Positions 1 through 7,272 of a DNA stretch of 9,452 nt are shown piece after piece (within the stretch, counting starts at the first letter, position 1; each line of letters begins with the position of its first letter). The translations under genes and the position numbers were made by a program. The stretch lies in contig CANDFU010000037.1 of NCBI GenBank assembly GCA_947384095.1, positions 1-9,452 on the forward strand, written 5' to 3'. The DNA is from an uncultured Roseburia sp. (GTDB taxonomy: Bacteria; Bacillota; Clostridia; Lachnospirales; Lachnospiraceae). The notes under the pieces are model-generated. The model saw only the letters and a list, made by a program, of their open reading frames with translations. It had not been told where the DNA came from and searched no databases.

Positions 1-25
1 TGGATGCAAAAGAGATGCCGGGAAA

Positions 26-30
26 AGGAG
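26..30 (+). promoter_or_regulatory. Ribosome binding site deciding the GH3 start
   Basis: AGGAG lies 6 nt before the ATG at 37. The in-frame ATG at 4 has no visible site because the window begins there, so the start at 37 is preferred. The promoter of this gene lies outside the window. Confidence 0.7.
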
Positions 31-36
31 AAAAAG

Positions 37-2271
37 ATGTATACCAGAAAAGAAAACGGAGCTTATATCTGTTATCAGAATGAGGGCGGACCGAAGATCG
101 GGACAATGAATGACGATGTGATCATCGCGGACGGGTATGTGTTTCGGAACCTGGCCGGGACGGATAAGCTTCTTCCCTATGAAGACTGGAGGCTGCCCGC
201 GAAAGAACGGGCGCGTGATCTGGCGCGGAGGCTGCCGATCGAATCGATCGTCGGGCTGATGATGTACTCCCCTCACCAGATGGTGCCGGGGCAGGCGGCG
301 GGGCCTTTTGTGTCAACCTACGACGGAAAGCCATTTGAGGAAAGTGGAAAGGAGCCCTTTTGTCTTACGGATCAGCAAAAAAAGTTTCTGGGAGAAGACC
401 GGGTCCGCCACGTCCTGGTTTTGCGCATGGCGGACGTAGATACGGCTGTAAAGTGGAATAATGAAATGCAGAAGTTTGCAGAAAGCCAGCCGTTTGGTGT
501 TCCGATCAATTTTTCGAGTGATCCCAGACATGGAGCGGATGCAGGGGCGGAGTTTAAGGGAAGCGGATGCCAGGTTTCCAGGTGGCCGGACGGGCTGGGG
601 CTTGGCGCTGTTTTTTCGGAGGAGGTGTGCAGACGGTTCGGGGAGGTGGTCGCAAAAGAGTATCGGGCATTGGGAATCGCGACGGCGCTCTCTCCGCAGA
701 TTGATCTGGCGACGGAGCCCCGGTGGATGCGCGTGGAGGATACTTACAGCGTACATCCTGAGATGGCCGCTGCTTATGGAAAAGCGTATTGCGACGGGAT
801 ACAGACGACAGAAGGCAGTGAGGATGGATGGGGGAGAGACAGCGTGTGCGCTATGGCAAAACACTGGCCTGGCGGCGGCCCCTGTGAAGGGGGAAGAGAC
901 GCTCACTATCCGTTTGGAAAGTATGCTGTTTATCCAGGCGGGAAGTCGGAAGACCACCTGATTCCGTTTGCGGAGGGGGTGTTTCGACTGGACGGCCCGA
1001 CGGGGCAGACTGCTTCCGTTATGCCGTATTATACCGTCTCCTGGGGGATGGACACTAAAGACGGAAAAAATGTGGGTAATTCCTACAGTCATTACCTGAT
1101 TTGCGATCTGCTTCGTGGGAAGTACGGATTTGAGGGTGTTGTCTGTACGGACTGGGGAATCACGCAGGACCCGGCGGAGACGATGGATTCTTTTGGCAGC
1201 AGATGCTATGGCGTGGAGGATTTGCCGGAGGCCGGCCGGCATCTTCTCGCGCTGGAGAACGGCGTCGACCAGTTCGGAGGCAATTCGGACAGCGGGCCGA
1301 TTCTGGAGGCTTACCGGATTGGCTGTGAAAAGTATGGTGAGGAGCAGATGCGCAGCCGTATGGAAGAGTCGGCGGTGCGCCTGCTGCTAAATATGTTCCG
1401 CTGCGGCCTGTTTGAAAACCCGTACCTGGATCCGGAAGAGAGCAAAAGGATTGTGAACTGTGAGGCATACCGGAAAGAAGGGTATGCGGCGCAACTGAAG
1501 TCTGTGGTGATGCTGAAAAATAAAGCGGCATTGCCGATCCGGGGGAGGCAGAAGGTGTATATTCCGGGCCGGCATATTTCGGCGAGAAAAAGCTTTTTCC
1601 GCACGCCGATGCCGGCGGAAGAGATAAATCCGGTTTCGGAGTCCCGGACTGCCCCATATTTTGAGCGGGTTCCGGATCCGGCGGACGCAGATGCAGCGAT
1701 TGTGTTTATCGAAAGTCCGCTCTCAGACGGGTATTCGGAAGCGGACGTGGAAGCCGGCGGAAACGGATATCTGCCGGTCACATTACAGTACCGGCCGTAC
1801 TGTGCCGAATATGCCAGAAAAGAGAGCATTGCAGGCGGAGATTTCCGGGAAAGTTTTAGAAACAGAAGTTACTGCAAAAAGACGAACCGGGCGGCAAACG
1901 AGTCGGATCTGGATCTGGTACTGAAGACAAAAGAGAAGATGGGAGAGCGGCCTGTCATCGTCTGTATCAGGATGCACAATCCGGCTGTTCTGGCAGAGTT
2001 TGAGCCGTATGCGGATGCGATTCTGGTTGATTTTGGCGTCCAGCGGGAGGCGCTGTTTGATCTGATTACGGGAAAGGCACAGCCGGACGGGTTGCTTCCG
2101 GTACAGCTCCCCAGGGATATGAGGACGGTTGAGGAGCACGCGGAGGACGCAGCGTTTGATCTGACCCCGTACAGGGACAGTGAGGGAAATGTGTATGATT
2201 TTGGTTTCGGATTAAGCTGGGACGGTGTGATAAAGGACGGCCGGGCGGAAAAATACCGGAAAAGGGAATAA
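37..2271 (+). CDS. Glycoside hydrolase family 3 protein (beta-glycosidase type)
   Basis: A 744-residue retaining beta-glycosidase of family GH3, probably acting on glucosides or xylosides from plant or host glycans; the exact substrate cannot be read from sequence. No signal peptide or membrane segment is seen, so it should be cytoplasmic and act on imported oligosaccharides. Visible marks: DPRHG at residues 162-166, the KH(F/W)PG substrate-binding motif as KHWPG at 275-279, and the nucleophile motif VCTDWG with Asp372 as the predicted nucleophile; together these define the N-terminal TIM barrel (about 60-410). A C-terminal alpha/beta sandwich follows (about 450-730) and ends in DFGFGLSW (721-728), the usual GH3 finish. 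The acid/base glutamate cannot be assigned because the common EGxDR-like motif is missing. The frame is open to the window edge, but the ATG at 37 has a good ribosome binding site and is preferred. The downstream methylase begins 5 nt after the stop. Family assignment is firm. Confidence 0.93.
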   Translation: MYTRKENGAYICYQNEGGPKIGTMNDDVIIADGYVFRNLAGTDKLLPYEDWRLPAKERARDLARRLPIESIVGLMMYSPHQMVPGQAAGPFVSTYDGKPFEESGKEPFCLTDQQKKFLGEDRVRHVLVLRMADVDTAVKWNNEMQKFAESQPFGVPINFSSDPRHGADAGAEFKGSGCQVSRWPDGLGLGAVFSEEVCRRFGEVVAKEYRALGIATALSPQIDLATEPRWMRVEDTYSVHPEMAAAYGKAYCDGIQTTEGSEDGWGRDSVCAMAKHWPGGGPCEGGRDAHYPFGKYAVYPGGKSEDHLIPFAEGVFRLDGPTGQTASVMPYYTVSWGMDTKDGKNVGNSYSHYLICDLLRGKYGFEGVVCTDWGITQDPAETMDSFGSRCYGVEDLPEAGRHLLALENGVDQFGGNSDSGPILEAYRIGCEKYGEEQMRSRMEESAVRLLLNMFRCGLFENPYLDPEESKRIVNCEAYRKEGYAAQLKSVVMLKNKAALPIRGRQKVYIPGRHISARKSFFRTPMPAEEINPVSESRTAPYFERVPDPADADAAIVFIESPLSDGYSEADVEAGGNGYLPVTLQYRPYCAEYARKESIAGGDFRESFRNRSYCKKTNRAANESDLDLVLKTKEKMGERPVIVCIRMHNPAVLAEFEPYADAILVDFGVQREALFDLITGKAQPDGLLPVQLPRDMRTVEEHAEDAAFDLTPYRDSEGNVYDFGFGLSWDGVIKDGRAEKYRKRE

Positions 2272-2276
2272 AAGGC

Positions 2277-5036
2277 ATGGCGTGTAGGAAACTAATCGAG
2301 GTGGCGCTGCCGCTTTCGGTGATCAATGAGGGGTGTCTGCAGGAAAAAAACCCATTTTTAAAAGGGCATCCGAGAAGTATTCATCTCTGGTGGGCGCGCA
2401 GGCCCCTTGCAGCGGCCCGCGCGGTGCTTTTTGCACAGCTTGTGGACGATCCATCCTCTTTTCCCGCTCTGTTTCCTACGGAAAAAGAACAGGAGGCGGA
2501 GCGGAAAAGGCTTTATGACATATTAATAAAAATCGTGCGGTGGGAAAACAGGGACAATGAAGCGGTCATGCAGGAGGCGAGGGATGCGATAAGAAAGAGC
2601 TGGGAACGCTATTGTGAGTATGGGGAGAAAGGCGGGCATCCTGAGCTTTTCGACAAGAGACGGATGCCGGAGTTTCACGACCCGTTTGCGGGCGGCGGCG
2701 GTATTCCGCTGGAGGCACAGAGGCTGGGGCTGGTTTCGAATGCTTCCGACTTAAATCCGGTGGCGGTGCTGATTAATAAGGCCATGATAGAGCTGCCATA
2801 TCGGTTTCTGGGAGTGGAGCCGGTAAATCCGGAGGCGCGAAACCTTCCTGAGAGAGTGTGGAGCGGTGCGTCGGGCCTCAGGGACGATGTGAGGTATTAC
2901 GGAAAATGGATGCGGCTGGAAGCGAAAAAGAAAATCGGGGAGATGTATCCCCCGGTGGCTGACGAGTCGGGCGGGTATCATCCGGTGACTGCGTGGATCT
3001 GGGCGAGGACGATGAGATGTCCGAATCCGGCCTGCGATTGTGTGATGCCTCTGGCGAGCACGTTCGTTCTGTCGTCAAAAAAGGGGAGAGAGGTGTGGCT
3101 GGAACCGGTTGTCACCGGGCAGAAGGTGCGTTTTAAGATCCGGAAGGGGAAATATCCGAAAGAGAAGGAATCGAATAAGATGGGGCGGGGTGCAAGGTTC
3201 CGATGTCCGAAATGCGATCACCTGACAACTGACGAGTATGTCAGGCAGACGGCGGCAAAAGGGGGAATGGGCATGCAGCTGATGTGTGTCGTTGCCGACA
3301 GCAAGCGCGGACGGCTGTATCTGCCCGCCACAAAGGAGCAGATCGGGGCAGCGGAAGCCGTGTCTGCCCATGAGTGCCCGGAGGGGGAGCTGTCGTCCAA
3401 CCTGCGGTGGTTCAGCCCTCCCGCGTTTGGCATGAAGAAATTCTGGCAGCTTTTTACGGACAGGCAGCGAAAGGCGCTCAATACCTTCTGCGACCTGGTG
3501 ACGGAGGCCGGGGAAAGGGTGATTGCAGACGGCGGAAGCCAGGATTATGCGGAAGCGGTCGCGACATACTTAGCCTGCGGAATCAGCCAGCTTGCCCGGT
3601 ATTCCTGCACGATCTGCGGGTGGAACAAAACAAATGAAAACGTCGCTCAGGCGTTTGGAAGGCAGGCGCTTCCGATGGTGTGGGATTTTGCCGAGGCAAA
3701 TACGCTCGACGGACCGCTCAGTATTGCCTCGACGGTGGAGTGGGTGGCGCAGGCGATCGCGGATCCTGCAAACGAAGGAAGGGCAGTACAGGCGGATGCC
3801 CGGACACAGGATCTTTCGATCCATAAGATTATCTCGACGGACCCGCCCTATTATGATAATATCGGCTATGCGGATCTGTCCGATTTTTTTTATGTGTGGC
3901 TCAGGCGATGCTTAAAAAATGTTTATCCGGATCTGTTTGCCACCATGCTGGTTCCGAAGGCGGAAGAACTGGTGGCGACGCCGTATCGGCACGGCGGAAG
4001 GGCCGGGGCTGACCGGTTCTTTCTGGCCGGAATGAAAGAAGCGATGCTTAAGCTTGCCGGGCAGGCCCACCCGGCGTTCCCGGTTACGATTTATTATGCG
4101 TTTAAGCAGACCGATGCGGATGCAGGGGGGACGTCCGGCACGGGGTGGGAGACGTTTCTGGAAGCGGTTTTTCTGGCCGGATTTTCGCTGACGGGAACAT
4201 GGCCGGTCCGGACGGAGCGGACAAAGGGGTTAAAGGGAGCGGTAAATGCACTGGCATCTTCGATTGTGCTGGTGTGCAGGAAACGGGGCAGCGATGCGCC
4301 CGTCTGTACCAGAAGAAATTTTTTAAATGAGCTAAGACGGGAGCTGAAGCCGGCTTTAAAACAATTGCAGAAAAGTAATATTGCGCCTGTGGATCTCGCT
4401 CAGTCCGCGATCGGGCCCGGAATGGCGGTTTTTTCAAAATATTCCGGCGTCCTGGAGGCGGATGGAAGCCGTATGAGCGTGCGCGCTGCGCTTCAGGTGA
4501 TCAATCGGGAAATCGATGCGTTTTTTTATGAGCAGGTTGAGGATCTGGATCGTGATACCCGTTTCTGTGTCGAATTGTTTACGCAGGCAGCATTTGATAG
4601 TGTGGAGTTTGGGGATGCGGATATCCTGGCAAGGGCCAAAAACACATCCGTCTCATCACTGGCAGCCAAAGGACTGGTATTTGCCAGAAAAAGGGCGGTG
4701 CATCTGACCGATCGGGAAAGCCTTCCGGAACACGTTGACGGTACGGCGTCTGTCTGGCTGCTCTGCCAGCAGCTTACGCTGGCAATGGAAAGGGGCGGGA
4801 TTGAGAGGTGTGCGGCAATGATCGCGCCGATGCCTGATGCTGCGCCCGGGCGTGCAAAAGATCTGGCGTATCGCCTCTACACCATTGCGGAACGCCATGG
4901 CTGGGCACAGGAGGCATACGCGTACAATGCATTTGTGGTATCATGGCCGCAGATTAAGTCGCGTGCCGTGATTCTCAGGGCGGGAATGGAGGCAGACAAG
5001 CCCGAACGATCTCAATTTAAGGGGGAGTCTGTTTGA
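2277..5036 (+). CDS. DUF1156 / COG1743 adenine-specific DNA methylase with Zn-binding cysteines
   Basis: A 919-residue predicted SAM-dependent DNA adenine methyltransferase. The N-terminus (residues 1-60, with HLWWARRPLAAARAVLFAQL) is the DUF1156 signature. SAM-binding motif I is DPFAGGG at 135-141, followed by SDLNP, a motif II-like strand end. The catalytic motif IV is DPPYYDN from Asp522. Between them lies a large insert with zinc-binding-type cysteines: C248, C253, C255 and C310-x2-C313, plus C444-x2-C447 just before the catalytic half; this agrees with the Zn-ribbon described for COG1743. The C-terminus keeps the AYNAFVVSWPQI block usual for full-length members, so the gene looks intact. 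Family relatives are commonly found with DUF499 ATPases, DUF3780 proteins and helicases in anti-phage loci; none is here. The ATG follows the GH3 stop by 5 nt, with AAAGGG at 2261-2266 as a plausible binding site inside the end of that gene, so translation is likely coupled. The recognised DNA sequence is unknown. Confidence 0.9.
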   Translation: MACRKLIEVALPLSVINEGCLQEKNPFLKGHPRSIHLWWARRPLAAARAVLFAQLVDDPSSFPALFPTEKEQEAERKRLYDILIKIVRWENRDNEAVMQEARDAIRKSWERYCEYGEKGGHPELFDKRRMPEFHDPFAGGGGIPLEAQRLGLVSNASDLNPVAVLINKAMIELPYRFLGVEPVNPEARNLPERVWSGASGLRDDVRYYGKWMRLEAKKKIGEMYPPVADESGGYHPVTAWIWARTMRCPNPACDCVMPLASTFVLSSKKGREVWLEPVVTGQKVRFKIRKGKYPKEKESNKMGRGARFRCPKCDHLTTDEYVRQTAAKGGMGMQLMCVVADSKRGRLYLPATKEQIGAAEAVSAHECPEGELSSNLRWFSPPAFGMKKFWQLFTDRQRKALNTFCDLVTEAGERVIADGGSQDYAEAVATYLACGISQLARYSCTICGWNKTNENVAQAFGRQALPMVWDFAEANTLDGPLSIASTVEWVAQAIADPANEGRAVQADARTQDLSIHKIISTDPPYYDNIGYADLSDFFYVWLRRCLKNVYPDLFATMLVPKAEELVATPYRHGGRAGADRFFLAGMKEAMLKLAGQAHPAFPVTIYYAFKQTDADAGGTSGTGWETFLEAVFLAGFSLTGTWPVRTERTKGLKGAVNALASSIVLVCRKRGSDAPVCTRRNFLNELRRELKPALKQLQKSNIAPVDLAQSAIGPGMAVFSKYSGVLEADGSRMSVRAALQVINREIDAFFYEQVEDLDRDTRFCVELFTQAAFDSVEFGDADILARAKNTSVSSLAAKGLVFARKRAVHLTDRESLPEHVDGTASVWLLCQQLTLAMERGGIERCAAMIAPMPDAAPGRAKDLAYRLYTIAERHGWAQEAYAYNAFVVSWPQIKSRAVILRAGMEADKPERSQFKGESV

Positions 5037-5062
5037 CTTGTACGATCGGTTAATGTTATGAT
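5033..5062 (+). promoter_or_regulatory. Sigma-A type promoter of corA
   Basis: The -35 box is TTGACT (5033-5038), the spacer is 18 nt and the -10 box is TATGAT (5057-5062), preceded by TGT that forms an extended -10 (TGn). The -35 box contains the TGA stop codon of the methylase gene (5034-5036). Transcription would start near 5069, giving a leader of about 48 nt. That leader can form a weak hairpin: a 7-bp stem at 5077-5083/5091-5097 with one A-C mismatch. It is too short for a known Mg2+ riboswitch such as the M-box. Confidence 0.75.
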
Positions 5063-5116
5063 AAATAAGAAAACAGCCAGTTCAGGAGATGAACCGGAGA
5101 AAGGAGGCAGGGCGTC

Positions 5117-6058
5117 ATGATCCGATATTTTATGACAGATAATCAGATATTGCACGAAGCGAATCGGCTGGAGGGCGGCGTATGGGTGCAGATGACTGAC
5201 CCGTCGGACAATGAATGCGAAGAGATTTCCCGGGAGCTTGCTGTCGATATCGACGACGTGAGGGCGGCGCTGGATGAGGAAGAGAGTTCACGTATTGAGC
5301 TGCAGGACGGATATACGCTGATTCTGGTGGATATCCCGACGCCGGAGATTCGCCATAAGAAGCAGATGTACACGACGATACCGCTCGGCATCATCCTGAC
5401 GCAGGATGTCATTGTGACGATCTGTACCGAAGACACGCCGGTGCTGAAGAATTTTCTGGACAATCGTGTGAAAGAGTTCAGCACGAAGAAACGGCTGCGC
5501 TTCGTTTATCAGATTTTGTACCGGACTGCGGCGACCTATCAGATCAATCTGCGGATTATCGACAAAAAGCGGACGGAGATTGAAGAGCGGATTGGGGAGA
5601 ATACGAAGGATGTAGATCTGATTGACCTGCACGATCTGGAATCGACGCTTGTTTATTTTGCCACTTCCCTAAGGGCGAACGGGGTCGTCCTGGACCGATT
5701 GACGCGGTATAAACGCCTGGAACAGTATCCGGAAGATAAAGAGCTTCTGGGCGATGTGATTGTAGAGAACCGGCAGGCGATCGAGATGACATCCATTTAC
5801 CGCGATATTATCAACGGGACGCGGGAACTGATGTCAGCAGTTCTTGACAACCGGCTGAACAATGTAATGAAATATCTGACTTCCATTACGATTGTTATGG
5901 CGATACCGACTGTCATCTCTGGTATTTACGGGATGAATGTCGACGAGAGATGGATGCCGCTGTCAGATACGCCGTACGGGTTTCTGATTATCTGTGCCGT
6001 CACGCTTTTTATCTGTATTGTGACAATGTTGTTTTTGCGCAGAAAGAAGATGCTGTGA
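5117..6058 (+). CDS. corA: CorA-family magnesium/divalent cation channel
   Basis: A 313-residue membrane protein of the CorA family (2-TM-GxN), which forms homopentameric channels for Mg2+, and in some members Co2+ or Ni2+, in the cytoplasmic membrane. The signature YGMN is present with Gly-Met-Asn at 272-274, at the end of the first membrane helix (about 252-271). A second helix follows (about 286-307) and the protein ends in a basic RRKKML tail, as expected for a cytoplasmic C-terminus. Residues 1-250 form the acidic cytoplasmic funnel and long stalk helix. Length is close to the usual 310-320, so it is complete. AAGGAGG at 5101-5107, 9 nt before the ATG, fixes the start. It has its own promoter and is followed 78 nt later by the pyruvate kinase gene with no clear terminator between, so the two may share a transcript. 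The sequence does not separate Mg2+ from other divalent ions. Confidence 0.95.
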   Translation: MIRYFMTDNQILHEANRLEGGVWVQMTDPSDNECEEISRELAVDIDDVRAALDEEESSRIELQDGYTLILVDIPTPEIRHKKQMYTTIPLGIILTQDVIVTICTEDTPVLKNFLDNRVKEFSTKKRLRFVYQILYRTAATYQINLRIIDKKRTEIEERIGENTKDVDLIDLHDLESTLVYFATSLRANGVVLDRLTRYKRLEQYPEDKELLGDVIVENRQAIEMTSIYRDIINGTRELMSAVLDNRLNNVMKYLTSITIVMAIPTVISGIYGMNVDERWMPLSDTPYGFLIICAVTLFICIVTMLFLRRKKML

Positions 6059-6124
6059 CAAAGAGGGCCGGAGGGACGCCCGCAGGCGGATTGTCCGGGT
6101 GCAGAATTTTTGCTGCAAGGGCAT

Positions 6125-6130
6125 AGGAGG
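6125..6130 (+). promoter_or_regulatory. Ribosome binding site deciding the pyruvate kinase start
   Basis: AGGAGG lies 6 nt before the ATG at 6137. It rules against the in-frame TTG at 6110, which would add nine residues before the conserved GTKIYGTIGPA beginning. The upstream 6059-6124 stretch has small imperfect hairpins (for example CCGGA 6068-6072 with TCCGG 6094-6098) but no convincing promoter or terminator. Confidence 0.8.
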
Positions 6131-6136
6131 GAAAGC

Positions 6137-7177
6137 ATGGGCACGAAAATATACGGGACAATCGGGCCGGCCTGTTGTGATACGGAGACGCTGGCCCGTT
6201 TATTTGAAAATGGAATGACGGGAGTCCGGATCAATCTGTCCCATTCCGGACTGACGGAGGCGTCCGGCTGGATTGCCAATATTCGCGCGGCGTATGAGAA
6301 AGTAAAAACGACGGGGGACGGGCCGGAGATTCTGATGGACTTAAGAGGGCCGGAGCTGCGGATCGGGGCGCTCCGGTCTCCTGTTCAGATTGCCGGGGGC
6401 GACGCCTGCGTGCTTGTGGCGGAAGCAGCCGGTGATGAGACGGCGGGGGAACAGATTCCGGTTCCCGTCGATATTATTCCGTATCTTAAGCCCGGGCAGG
6501 AAATTCTGTTGGACGACGGCAGGATCCTTTTGCAGCCGGAGGATGGTATTCCGGACGAAAAGCTGCGGCGGCCGATCAGATGCCGCGTCATCCGGGGCGG
6601 AGTCCTTTCCGGGGGAAAGAGCATTGCGCTTCCCGGGGTGAATTTGCGTCTGCCGACATTGACGAAGAGTGATCTGGAAAATATCGGGAGGGCGGGGGCG
6701 TATGGGGTTACAGGCGTGATGCTTCCGTTTGTGCGGGATGAACGGGATCTTCTGTGTCTTAGAGAGGCGCTGCAAGACGTGAATGCGCAGGAGATCCGCA
6801 TTTTTGCAAAGATTGAGAATCTGGAAGGAGTAGAAAAACTTGCCGCACTGCTGCCGTATTGTGACGAGATTGTGATTGCGAGAGGCGACCTGGGCAATGC
6901 GGTTCCGCTCTGGCGGCTTCCTGTGATACAGGCTCAGATTGCGCAAATCTGCCGGAGCGCGGCAAAGCCGTTTATGGTTGTGACGCAGATGCTGGCGACG
7001 ATGGAGTCGTCCGCAGTGCCCACGCGTGCAGAGGTGTCGGATATTTTCCGGGCGGTACAGGAGGGAGCGGCTTCGGTGATGCTGACGGGCGAGACGGCCG
7101 CGGGAAAATATCCTGTCCAGGCGATGGAGTATATCGTGAAAACGGTGCGGGAAGCGGAGGCCTTTCTGGTACGGTAA
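6137..7177 (+). CDS. pyk: Short pyruvate kinase lacking the C-terminal domain
   Basis: A 346-residue pyruvate kinase homologue; the family converts phosphoenolpyruvate and ADP to pyruvate and ATP in glycolysis. It starts GTKIYGTIGPA and carries the catalytic set: Arg31, Asn33 and Ser35 in RINLSHS, Asp68 and Arg75 in DLRGPELR, Lys225 and Glu227 in KIEN, Asp251 in ARGDLG, Thr283 in VTQML, then PTRAEVSDI and VMLTGETAAGKYP. The B-domain lid is present (about 78-175). Glu73 matches the glutamate that marks K+-dependent enzymes. Two positions of the usual DTKGPEIR motif differ (Leu69 for Thr, Arg70 for Lys). The protein stops at the end of the barrel, without the roughly 120-residue C-terminal domain used for effector binding and tetramer contacts; usual length is 470-590. 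The stop runs straight into a terminator, so this is not a frameshift. A paralogue with altered function is possible. Confidence 0.88.
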   Translation: MGTKIYGTIGPACCDTETLARLFENGMTGVRINLSHSGLTEASGWIANIRAAYEKVKTTGDGPEILMDLRGPELRIGALRSPVQIAGGDACVLVAEAAGDETAGEQIPVPVDIIPYLKPGQEILLDDGRILLQPEDGIPDEKLRRPIRCRVIRGGVLSGGKSIALPGVNLRLPTLTKSDLENIGRAGAYGVTGVMLPFVRDERDLLCLREALQDVNAQEIRIFAKIENLEGVEKLAALLPYCDEIVIARGDLGNAVPLWRLPVIQAQIAQICRSAAKPFMVVTQMLATMESSAVPTRAEVSDIFRAVQEGAASVMLTGETAAGKYPVQAMEYIVKTVREAEAFLVR

Positions 7178-7205
7178 AACAGGAACCGCTGAATGGTTCC
7201 TGTTT
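7177..7205 (+). terminator. Hairpin terminator after pyruvate kinase
   Basis: A perfect 11-bp stem, AAACAGGAACC (7177-7187) with GGTTCCTGTTT (7195-7205), and a 7-nt loop. It starts at the last base of the stop codon. The downstream T tract is only TTT, inside the stem, so termination may be partial; a second hairpin follows 10 nt later. Confidence 0.7.
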
Positions 7206-7212
7206 CATTGGA

Positions 7213-7248
7213 CGGAGAATCCGGCAAAGCCGGATTCTTTTGCATTAT
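7213..7248 (+). repeat. 36-bp direct repeat, copy 1, containing a hairpin terminator
   Basis: Identical to 7339-7374. It contains a perfect 10-bp stem, AGAATCCGGC (7216-7225) with GCCGGATTCT (7229-7238), an AAA loop, then TTT and GCATTAT. Read on the + strand it is a good second terminator for pyruvate kinase. On the - strand the hairpin is not followed by a T tract. Confidence 0.85.
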
Positions 7249-7272
7249 AGGAAACTGCGTCCGATAAAGCAA
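7244..7272 (-). promoter_or_regulatory. Possible minus-strand promoter inside the repeat
   Basis: On the - strand, TTGCTT (7272-7267) is separated by 17 nt from a consensus TATAAT (7249-7244). The -35 box matches TTGACA at only three positions. A transcript would start near 7237, right at the AGAATCCGGC hairpin, and run into pyruvate kinase in antisense. No gene follows it. Confidence 0.35.

Noticed and set aside
313..1242. 309-residue minus-strand ORF opposite the GH3 gene
   Set aside because: It is a shadow of a well-supported GH3 gene; its protein is Arg/Pro/Ser-rich with no recognisable family.
5063..5116. Mg2+-sensing riboswitch in the corA leader
   Set aside because: The predicted leader is only about 48 nt with one weak mismatched stem, far too short for an M-box.
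5089..5142. Short upstream ORF (17 codons) overlapping the corA start
   Set aside because: AGGAG abuts its ATG with no spacing, which would not work as a ribosome binding site, and the real corA site lies further on.
6059..6136. Terminator or promoter between corA and pyruvate kinase
   Set aside because: Only short imperfect stems are seen, none directly followed by a T run, and no -35/-10 pair was found.
6110..6136. TTG start nine codons upstream for pyruvate kinase
   Set aside because: The ATG at 6137 has AGGAGG at the right distance and matches the family's usual beginning.
6341..6946. 201-residue minus-strand ORF opposite pyruvate kinase
   Set aside because: It is antisense to conserved catalytic motifs and has low-complexity composition; it is a coding shadow.
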